NCBI GenBank assembly: GCA_001437625.1
Contig: LIAL01000002.1
Location: forward strand, 1-38,544
DNA length: 38,544 nt
Source of the DNA: Nitrosopumilus sp. BACL13 MAG-121220-bin23
GTDB taxonomy: Archaea > Thermoproteota > Nitrososphaeria > Nitrososphaerales > Nitrosopumilaceae
Direction of reading: 5' to 3'
In this document: piece by piece, positions 23,676 through 30,707 of the stretch
Layout of the letters: each line of letters begins with the position of its first letter
How positions within the stretch are numbered: the first letter of the stretch is position 1
Program-made: the position numbers and the translations under genes
The notes under the pieces: model-generated
Database searches by the model: none
What the model was told of the DNA's origin: nothing
Seen by the model: the letters and a program-made list of their open reading frames with translations, nothing else

Positions 23676-26124
23676 TTTTTGCGTATGTGATAACTCCTAT
23701 GATTACTATGATTAGTATAGATGGGATCATCCATGTGTTGTGATTTATTTTATTTTCAATATTTGATATGCTTATCATTGCACTAGGTAATTCCACATTA
23801 TTTTTACTAATTAGAAAACTTGATTCATAGAAATCTGGTTTTAAAACTGAATTTGAAATTGCAAATACTTTGATACTGTTTGCCCCTGGTTGCAATTTTT
23901 CTGTTATCTCTGATGTTATTTCTATGGTAACCTTATTTTCTTTAACATTTAATTTTTCTGAGGCTTGAATATTCCCTTTACTATCCATTAAAAAATATAA
24001 TATTGAATCTGTGTTTTCTGCTTCAATTAAAATATCTGTACTCTCTCCATATTGAATTATTTTATCCATATCAATTTTTTTAATAATTGGAAATTGCACG
24101 TTCTCAAACTCTGACCATTTACCAATTTTAAATGGATATGATTCATCATCAAATGCTTTTACTATGATTGTCCTTGATTCTGGGGAATATGATTCCAAAT
24201 AAAATGGACCGTTACTAATTACGGCATGATTATTTTCTTCAATCCATTTAATTGATGATTCATATCTATTTTCATAATATCGCTGTGTGTTTTCATTTTG
24301 TTTTAATGAGTTTGGAATGAATTCTTTATTTTTATATTCTTGCAGATTCTCTTTAATTATTTCTGCATCTTTTGGAACAATTAATGATAACCAATTAACA
24401 CTCTTAGCTGTAGCTCCTGATCTTGAAAATGATACCTTTCCATCCATTACTGCTTTTTCCATAGATGATGTTATTTCCCATGGAATTGGGCTCCATAAAG
24501 CAGCCCACTCTGCAATTTCATTTTCATCAAAATGCCAATAATCTACATATACTTCAATAGTATCGCTATCAATTTGATTTATCCCTATGATTGTCTGAAT
24601 ACTTTGCGCTGCTCTTGGTGTAAACTCTGTATCAAATGTTTTATCATTTGCACCATTTTGTGTTCCCCACTCGATTGTAAAATACAATGAATGCAAAATA
24701 TCATTCATATCCATTGACTGTCCATTATGCCAATTACTAAATTTAAAATCAAATGTTACCTTACTTGTTGCAAGTGTGTTTGTTGGAACATTGTTCCATT
24801 TTTGTGATGTTGGATCCCACATTTTAGCCTCAATTGGAACTTCAATCTTTTGATTTAATCCTAATGTTTCAACTTCCCACTGCGCTCTAACTGGAAATGT
24901 TTCTCCTGTAAATGGGTGCTTGAATGTTACAGGGTCTGAAATTATTCCCCAGATTTGTCTACTGTATGTATCTGTTAAACCCATCACTGGATTCCATGCT
25001 CCTTGATAAATTTGCTTTACAGCAATTACTAATTCGTTATCATTATTTTTTGCATTAATTGGAGTGAATCTACTTGGAACCCCAGCTCCTAAATCATTAA
25101 TCACTCCTTCTACATTTTGATTTACAACATATTGATCAATTTTACTTGCTAGAAAAATTCTCACTGATTCATTAATTCCTTCTACCACTGCTTCTTGAAT
25201 TAATTGCGTTCTTTTTTCTGATGTTTCAAAACTTCCTTTGTATATTTCTTGAGTTAACTCATCTAATTTTTTATTTTCATAATTCCAATATGTCGGGTCG
25301 TTAAACCCTGGCATATTTGAAAACCATGGTGAATACATTTGACTTAGTCCTATTGAATCATATTTTACAAATGCAGAGCGCCCCCATCCTTCTGTGTATA
25401 AATTCCATTTTGAATCTGCTGGATTTGATCCATAAACTACAACAAATGCTTTATTCAAATCACCATAGTCTTTTTTTACTGTAAATCCCATATTTTCTAA
25501 TTCTGCTGATAATATCTCTCCAATTGACTTTCTAACTGGATCATCACTTCGAATAAAAATTGTTATTTGAATTTCATCATCTTCAATTTTCCATTTATTA
25601 TCAATTTTTACTGCACCACGCTCCACCAGTGACTCTGAAATAATCTCTTCAGCTAATGTTGGATTGTATTTAAAATTGAATGATTCTAATTGTTTTATTA
25701 TTGTAAGATACTCTGGATCTGTTGGTCCATAGTATGAAATAATTGGAGATCCATATCCTCCCATCAATTCATTAACAATCATTTTTCTATCTACTAAGTA
25801 GTTCAAGGCAAATCTGGCGTCTTTACTTGAAAATGGATTAAATTTTTCTGATTCTGCTGGATTCACCAATATGCTGTATGATCCTCCTGTGGAATCAAAA
25901 ACTTTCAACCCCTCCCTTGACTGATTGCTTTCTAACCTATCTGATGAAATTCTATAATAATACATGTCAAGATTACCATTTCTTACTTCTTCTAATGCTG
26001 TATTTTCATCTAAATACTGAATAAATTTTATTGAATCTACAAAAGTATTTTTTTCTGCAAATACTTCATTATGTGTTATTACTATAATTGAAAGAGCTAG
26101 TATGATTACTAGCATTTTTTTCAT
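23647..26124 (-). CDS. Family 5 peptide-type solute-binding protein, apparently circularly permuted, membrane-anchored
   Basis: An 825-residue surface binding protein of the oligopeptide ABC transporter type. A signal peptide (1-23) comes first. Then comes sequence normally found in the middle and end of such proteins: ALEEVRNGNLD (43-53) and DARFALNYLVDR (102-113), through to NQNVEGV. Sequence normally at the start begins only at about 363: NELVIAVKQIYQGAWNP, then NWHNGQSMDMNDILHSL, then ISNGPFYLESYSPE (G639). A beta-rich section (about 690-770) and a membrane helix (about 797-817) with a basic tail follow. No permease or ATPase gene is nearby, so its transporter is encoded elsewhere or it acts alone. 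Confidence 0.8.
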   Translation of the reverse strand: MKKMLVIILALSIIVITHNEVFAEKNTFVDSIKFIQYLDENTALEEVRNGNLDMYYYRISSDRLESNQSREGLKVFDSTGGSYSILVNPAESEKFNPFSSKDARFALNYLVDRKMIVNELMGGYGSPIISYYGPTDPEYLTIIKQLESFNFKYNPTLAEEIISESLVERGAVKIDNKWKIEDDEIQITIFIRSDDPVRKSIGEILSAELENMGFTVKKDYGDLNKAFVVVYGSNPADSKWNLYTEGWGRSAFVKYDSIGLSQMYSPWFSNMPGFNDPTYWNYENKKLDELTQEIYKGSFETSEKRTQLIQEAVVEGINESVRIFLASKIDQYVVNQNVEGVINDLGAGVPSRFTPINAKNNDNELVIAVKQIYQGAWNPVMGLTDTYSRQIWGIISDPVTFKHPFTGETFPVRAQWEVETLGLNQKIEVPIEAKMWDPTSQKWNNVPTNTLATSKVTFDFKFSNWHNGQSMDMNDILHSLYFTIEWGTQNGANDKTFDTEFTPRAAQSIQTIIGINQIDSDTIEVYVDYWHFDENEIAEWAALWSPIPWEITSSMEKAVMDGKVSFSRSGATAKSVNWLSLIVPKDAEIIKENLQEYKNKEFIPNSLKQNENTQRYYENRYESSIKWIEENNHAVISNGPFYLESYSPESRTIIVKAFDDESYPFKIGKWSEFENVQFPIIKKIDMDKIIQYGESTDILIEAENTDSILYFLMDSKGNIQASEKLNVKENKVTIEITSEITEKLQPGANSIKVFAISNSVLKPDFYESSFLISKNNVELPSAMISISNIENKINHNTWMIPSILIIVIIGVITYAKIKVNRNRQE

Positions 26125-26223
26125 ATCGTTATTTCTTAATGCTTCTAATAAAACCTATATCCTGATTTCTTGATATCCTAATTACCTAAAACCTATATTT
26201 CCTGTATTGCACAAAAATCACAA

Positions 26224-26859
26224 TTGAAAATTTATCCCAAAATGATTACCAGTTTAAATGGAATAATTCAAGGCGGTGTATCTGTCAAGGATTTTTCTAC
26301 TGTTACTGAAATTAATCTAAATGACTCTAAAGATATTTTAAATAATTTCATCGATAATGGAATTGGAACACTAACAGACGATTTCTATTATTTTGAAGCC
26401 GGTGATAAATTAAAAATTGCGATTTCCTTCCTTCAACATGGGTTACCTTTAGATGAAATTTCAATTGCATTGGATTGGAGAGATTTTGAAGGTTTAACTG
26501 CTGAAATTTTATTTTCAAAAAATTTTGCTGTGATTAAAAATTTAATGCTAACAAAACCTAGGATGGAGATTGATGTTGTTGGAATTCGTTTAGGTATTGC
26601 GATATTAATTGATTGTAAGCATTGGAAAACATATAGTCAATCATCCTTGTCATCTGCTGTCCAAAAACAAATTGAAAGAACCAAACAGTACGTTGCTAAA
26701 ACTCCTGGTTCTACTGCTGTACCTGTTATTGTCACTTTACATCAAGATAAAATTAACTTTGTTGATAAAGTTCCAATTGTACCTATTTTTCAATTTGCTT
26801 CATTTATTGATGAATTTTATGGTAATGTTGATCAAATGAAAACTATAGGAACAGACTAG
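26224..26859 (+). CDS. PD-(D/E)XK nuclease-like protein with N-terminal winged-helix region
   Basis: A 211-residue protein. The first 70 residues look like a winged helix (VTEINLNDSKDILNNFIDNG). The second part looks like a Mrr-type nuclease core: DWRDFEGLTAEIL, then D117 in MEIDVVG, and D130-C-K132 in LIDCKHW, giving the D...(D/E)xK triad. The next helix has the usual QIERTKQY. It could be a restriction-type nuclease, a DNA-repair enzyme or a DNA-binding regulator. No methylase is nearby, so a classic restriction pair is not supported. The start is TTG at 26224, with ATG at 26242 possible. It overlaps convergent DUF2070 by 17 bases. Confidence 0.65.
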   Translation: MKIYPKMITSLNGIIQGGVSVKDFSTVTEINLNDSKDILNNFIDNGIGTLTDDFYYFEAGDKLKIAISFLQHGLPLDEISIALDWRDFEGLTAEILFSKNFAVIKNLMLTKPRMEIDVVGIRLGIAILIDCKHWKTYSQSSLSSAVQKQIERTKQYVAKTPGSTAVPVIVTLHQDKINFVDKVPIVPIFQFASFIDEFYGNVDQMKTIGTD

Positions 26860-28588
26860 TTATGAATAATCCTAGACTGGCAATTACAAAAATTTTAGTA
26901 ATTTTCAAAGAGTTGTCTAAAGCTTTTGAATAATCTTCATAGATACTCTTACCCATAACTCTAACACTAGTTTCATTTTCTAAAATTTCATATTTTGCTG
27001 ATAGCATATTCAATTGTGAATTTTCTGCAATTTTACTAAACCATTTTGAAATTTTATCTGAACTTGTAATTAATCCTAATTGATAATACCCATTTCTGTT
27101 TCTTGCTTTAACTGCTGCATAGTGTGTATCTGACGTGCAAATTTCTAATAAATTATTTCCGTTATTTGAAAAGTCTTCTATGATTTTCTCTCTAACTCCG
27201 TTTTCCATGTTGTTAGAGTCTGCCCATCCTAGAAAATATTTTTTATTATTAATTTTTAGACATGTAATTCCTAATCCTCCCATTCCAATATCTTCTGCCC
27301 ATACATCCATCTCTTCTGTATTTGCATATCCAAACTCTATTGGGAAACTATCTTTTGTAATCAATGAATCCAAACATGATTTAGCAGCTTTTAACATATC
27401 ATCACCATCTTCTTTTGAAATTTCTTCGCCCATTGCATTGTGACAATCAACAGTCATTATTTTTGTATAATTTCTATTATCTCCATACTGTTCAATTTCT
27501 TTTTTTATGTAATTGGGAATATCTTCCATGCCGTGTGGCGATAATGATAATAACAATAATGGATTGTTTCCAAAAAGTATTCCTGTAACCCTTGCTTTGT
27601 TAATTTGAACCACTACTGGCTCTGTACATTTCATACCTTCTTCTTTTATTTCAAAATTTTGCAAGTTATTTAGATAATTATCTACTTCATTTCTTGATGG
27701 TAAATTTAACGCATGGTCTGATATGCTATGCATTACCATTGCAGATGATGATAAATTTTTGTAAATCAGGTATGGGATATTACTGCCTCCTACTGGATGA
27801 TATGGTCCTGGGTGTATCTCTGGTAAAACCATTCTAAATTCTTTAGTTCCATCTTGTGATGATAATTTTATTTGAAATGTTGCAACTTTAGTTTCAGTTG
27901 CGTGTTCTCCCATCAATTCTTCAGCATCACTAACATCGTTACCTTGTGATGCAAGATATGCTTGAATGGTTTTATGTGTACTTTTCATTCCAGGTCTTCC
28001 TGCTCTATCTGTTACTGCTGACCATGCAGTTGCAATAATTAAAAATGAAAATCCATATGCTAGTACAATTGGGTCCGTGAGCATTGAAATCCATCTATCT
28101 TGTGGAATCAATACCAAAAACATTGCTAGTGGTTGAATGAATGCAATTGCCCATGCTTTTTTTAGACTTGCCCCCAATGTTGTTGTGTATAGGCCAATTC
28201 TAAAACTTGCAAAAAGTATCATTCCAAATGTGATAAAAAACAATGATGCTTCTTTTGATAATACGACACTTGCTAGTAATCCCATTAGAATTGTAACTAC
28301 CCAAAGCATATTTCCAAAAAGTGATGAATGCAGTGATTTTGAATATTCTTTTTTCTTTGCAAATTTTATGTCTAGTAATTGCATTGCAGCCATTATTCCT
28401 AATACCATTGGTATCTTGTACCAAAATTCATTGAACTCCAAGCTGAGATATCCAAAATATGTTGCAAGCACAATTACTATTCCTACTACCAATGAGCCTA
28501 CTAGTGAAAAATACTTGGATCCTGGATTTACTAAAGTAAGAGAAAATCTATCGTGTATGTTTGAAACATCATCTGACTCTTGTTCCAT
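26843..28588 (-). CDS. DUF2070 membrane protein
   Basis: A 581-residue protein with a helical membrane domain in about residues 25-190 (six to seven segments), then a large soluble domain, then one last C-terminal membrane helix (about 562-581). The soluble part has the strongly conserved PEIHPGPYHPVGGSNIPY and DCHNAMGE, where His, Asp and Glu residues suggest a metal-dependent hydrolase. This combination is the archaeal DUF2070 family, whose role is unknown. It lies 7 bases downstream of the Sec61-beta gene on the same strand, so the two are likely cotranscribed. Confidence 0.75.
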   Translation of the reverse strand: MEQESDDVSNIHDRFSLTLVNPGSKYFSLVGSLVVGIVIVLATYFGYLSLEFNEFWYKIPMVLGIMAAMQLLDIKFAKKKEYSKSLHSSLFGNMLWVVTILMGLLASVVLSKEASLFFITFGMILFASFRIGLYTTTLGASLKKAWAIAFIQPLAMFLVLIPQDRWISMLTDPIVLAYGFSFLIIATAWSAVTDRAGRPGMKSTHKTIQAYLASQGNDVSDAEELMGEHATETKVATFQIKLSSQDGTKEFRMVLPEIHPGPYHPVGGSNIPYLIYKNLSSSAMVMHSISDHALNLPSRNEVDNYLNNLQNFEIKEEGMKCTEPVVVQINKARVTGILFGNNPLLLLSLSPHGMEDIPNYIKKEIEQYGDNRNYTKIMTVDCHNAMGEEISKEDGDDMLKAAKSCLDSLITKDSFPIEFGYANTEEMDVWAEDIGMGGLGITCLKINNKKYFLGWADSNNMENGVREKIIEDFSNNGNNLLEICTSDTHYAAVKARNRNGYYQLGLITSSDKISKWFSKIAENSQLNMLSAKYEILENETSVRVMGKSIYEDYSKALDNSLKITKIFVIASLGLFITSLFL

Positions 28589-28595
28589 TATTTTT

Positions 28596-28760
28596 TCACG
28601 GAGCTAAAAATGAATCAATTATCCATGAAACTGCAATTAGGGCAATTGGAATTGACATTACTATTTTTGGATCTATTTTGAAACCTTTTGTTTCATCTTC
28701 AAAGAATCTCATAAGACCCCCACTTGATGCTGGAAGTGGTGCTGCTTTCTTATCTGCCAT
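28596..28760 (-). CDS. secG: Preprotein translocase subunit Sec61-beta
   Basis: A 54-residue tail-anchored subunit of the archaeal Sec translocon (SecYE-beta). The start is ATG at 28760 and the stop is TGA at 28596-28598. The product has a polar Ala/Pro-rich head, the family signature GGLMRFFEDETKGFKIDPK (about 14-32), and one membrane helix (about 33-50). It supports co-translational export through SecY. It is followed closely by DUF2070, hinting that DUF2070 may be linked to membrane-protein biogenesis; that link is inference. Confidence 0.93.
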   Translation of the reverse strand: MADKKAAPLPASSGGLMRFFEDETKGFKIDPKIVMSIPIALIAVSWIIDSFLAP

Positions 28761-28798
28761 TATGATTCAGAAAAATAAATTTTAACATAAAAACTTTA

Positions 28799-29128
28799 TT
28801 ATTGTTTTTTGACCTTTTCGATCATTTCCAGTAGTAAATTGATTGATTTTAGTATGGATTGCTGTTTGTCGTGATCCATTTCCTGTTCTAACTCTTTTGA
28901 TAATGCCTCTAATTTTTTCTCTAGTATTTTATTTAGCGGTTTCTCATTTTTTTCTTCATTTTCCTCAGTTACTATTTTTCTTTTTTCTGGTGTCCGTCCA
29001 CATTTTGTACACAATGCTTGTCCTTCTTTCATTACTCTTACTCCATTACAATATGGACATGGTTCACTTAGCAACGTTGCCCCATTTAGTAACATTTCAG
29101 CAGCTTTTTTTCTAAGTTCTTCTGACAT
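28799..29128 (-). CDS. Sjogren/scleroderma autoantigen 1 (p27)-type zinc-ribbon protein
   Basis: A 109-residue protein. The N-terminal helix (RKKAAEMLLNGATLLSE) leads into a zinc ribbon, CPYCNGVRV...CTKCGR, with knuckles at about 24-27 and 42-45. A charged, glutamate/lysine-rich helical tail fills the rest. The helix-plus-ribbon arrangement is the auto_anti-p27 family found in archaea and eukaryotes. Its function is not established. It is upstream of Sec61-beta and divergent from eIF1. Confidence 0.85.
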   Translation of the reverse strand: MSEELRKKAAEMLLNGATLLSEPCPYCNGVRVMKEGQALCTKCGRTPEKRKIVTEENEEKNEKPLNKILEKKLEALSKELEQEMDHDKQQSILKSINLLLEMIEKVKKQ

Positions 29129-29228
29129 TATTTTTTTCTTATTTTTCTATTTTAAAAATCTGATTATTTTGATTTTCTATATTCAAAGAAGGCTTAATAG
29201 TCCGTATCCTTGGATTAATATCGAACGT

Positions 29229-29537
29229 ATGGCGGTAATTTGTAATACTTGTGGTCTTCCCGAAGACTTGTGTGCATGTGGAGAACTTGCTAAAGATAGC
29301 ACTAAAATTATAATTCGCTTAGAAACTAGACGATTTAAGAAAAAAGGTACTATGATTGAAGGATTAGATCCAAAATTAAATAATTTAGAAACTGTTGCAA
29401 AAGATCTTAAAAATAAATATGCTTGTGGTGGTACTGCAAAAGAAGGCTATATTTTCTTACAAGGTGATCATAGAGATACAATTAAGGAGACCCTTGTTCA
29501 TTTGGGTTTTGCAGAAGATACTATAGAACTTCATTAG
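29229..29537 (+). CDS. Translation initiation factor 1 (eIF1/SUI1)
   Basis: A 102-residue archaeal aIF1, which guards start-codon selection on the small ribosomal subunit. The N-terminal MAVICNTCGLPEDLCACG is a small cysteine-rich element (CxxC...CxC) seen in archaeal versions. The SUI1 core follows: IIIRLETRRFKKKGTMIEGLD and CGGTAKEGYIFLQGDHRD. I chose ATG at 29229, which gives the standard N-terminus and lies near a suitable A/T element (29192-29199); an upstream in-frame start at 29169 would add 20 atypical residues. Confidence 0.93.
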   Translation: MAVICNTCGLPEDLCACGELAKDSTKIIIRLETRRFKKKGTMIEGLDPKLNNLETVAKDLKNKYACGGTAKEGYIFLQGDHRDTIKETLVHLGFAEDTIELH

Positions 29538-29544
29538 AACAAAA

Positions 29545-30519
29545 TTGCAAAATCAAAATAAAATAATTCAATTACTTGGTATTCCTTTCACAGCTTTATT
29601 ATCTATAATTTTTGGATTACTTTTGATTTCTTTTCCTGTTGGAATTTATGTTGTGTTTGAAAGTGATATTGGCGATGACATTCATTATGATTACCCTATA
29701 ACTCATTTAGATATTTTTAGTCAAACTGATTTCTATCAATCCTCCATTGATATTACCCTCGGTGACGCATTTGCTATTTTATGGATGTTTTATCTGATTA
29801 TTTTTGTAATTGCTCTTCTTGGACCTAAACAACATTTTCTAAAATCTATTTCATCTTTAATTTCTATGGGCAAATATGATGCCAAATTAAATTATATGTT
29901 TGCTATGACAAAATGGCTATCTATACTGATTCTAATTTCTGCAATAATTAATTTCATTCAGGAATCCTTTGGAATTGTAACTATTCCTCCTCTTGGAGGA
30001 AATAGTTTGATTCAATTTTTCTACGTATCTTTTGCACCTCTATTGGAAGAATTTATTTTTCGTATAATTTTAATTGGAATTCCGTTGTTTGTCTTGTACT
30101 CTGGTCGAGCATCAATACGTTATTTTGTAAAATGTTTGTGGAGTCCTTCTTCATTAAATATACTCAATTCTAAAAAAGCAATTTTATTAATTATTTTTGT
30201 TGGTATTTTATTTGGATTTGCTCATATTGCATTTAGTGATTCTTGGAGTGATGGTAAGTTTGCTCAGGCAACTGTAGGTGGTATAATTCTAGGTTGGGTA
30301 TATCTTAGGTATGGGATTGTTGTTTCACTTTTAATTCATTGGGCTACAAATTATTTTATTTTTGCATATGCTCATTTTATTTCTCAAATTAACTATGTTC
30401 CTTTAGAAATCGCTTTTACTAATCCTTTAATGTCATCCTTAGAATGGATATTCTTATTTTCTGGTGTACTGGGTGTTTCTATTCTACTTTTAAATAAATT
30501 TTATTTAAAAATTTTTTAA
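29545..30519 (+). CDS. CPBP-family intramembrane metalloprotease
   Basis: A 324-residue polytopic protein of the CAAX-protease/bacteriocin-processing (CPBP, ABI) family. The catalytic motifs are complete: E168-E169-x2-x-R172 in LLEEFIFR, H227 in GFAHIAF, and H265 with N269 in HWATNYF. A hydrophobic N-terminal helix, an extracellular loop and further membrane segments precede them. Family members cleave membrane-embedded or prenylated substrates; the target is unknown. It starts with TTG 7 bases after the eIF1 stop, so it probably shares that transcript. Confidence 0.85.
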   Translation: MQNQNKIIQLLGIPFTALLSIIFGLLLISFPVGIYVVFESDIGDDIHYDYPITHLDIFSQTDFYQSSIDITLGDAFAILWMFYLIIFVIALLGPKQHFLKSISSLISMGKYDAKLNYMFAMTKWLSILILISAIINFIQESFGIVTIPPLGGNSLIQFFYVSFAPLLEEFIFRIILIGIPLFVLYSGRASIRYFVKCLWSPSSLNILNSKKAILLIIFVGILFGFAHIAFSDSWSDGKFAQATVGGIILGWVYLRYGIVVSLLIHWATNYFIFAYAHFISQINYVPLEIAFTNPLMSSLEWIFLFSGVLGVSILLLNKFYLKIF

Positions 30520-30546
30520 TTTAAAACTAACCTGTATTGACAAGTT

Positions 30547-30639
30547 ATGGTCTTGATCTTATTCGTACATGAAACAAGAAATTCTGATGAAGGAATATGC
30601 TACCAAGAAATACTAGAAAAGTTAACAGTTTTTACCTAA
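30547..30639 (+). CDS. Possible 30-residue leader reading frame upstream of the ligase operon
   Basis: ATG at 30547 opens a short frame ending with TAA at 30637-30639. An A/T-rich element (ATTTAAAAC, about 30519-30527) sits roughly 24 bases upstream. The product begins MVLILFVHETRNSD and has no family match that I know. It lies in one of the longest spacers in the window, just before the ATP-grasp gene. It could be a small gene, a leader frame or chance. Confidence 0.25.
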   Translation: MVLILFVHETRNSDEGICYQEILEKLTVFT

Positions 30640-30643
30640 ACGA

Positions 30644-30659
30644 GTATCTTTTAAGATAC
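30644..30659. promoter_or_regulatory. Inverted repeat at the presumed promoter of the ligase operon
   Basis: GTATCTT-TT-AAGATAC is a perfect 7-bp inverted repeat around a TTTTAA core. The core could itself be the TATA element, giving a start near 30676-30680 and a leader of about 30 bases before the GTG at 30708. A regulator bound across it would control all three genes. The site is visible; the regulation is inferred. Confidence 0.45.
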
Positions 30660-30707
30660 ATTTTTTCCAGTCAAGATCAGTTTTTGTACTAGTTCCAAAT
30701 TCTAGAT

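Noticed and set aside
26224-26859. Restriction-modification system around the nuclease-like gene
   Set aside because: No methyltransferase, specificity subunit or mobile-element trace is nearby.
28843-29115. A hydrophobic frame opposite the p27-type zinc ribbon
   Set aside because: Its leucine/phenylalanine-rich product is the mirror of a lysine/glutamate-rich coding strand, and the opposite strand has the clear zinc-ribbon gene.
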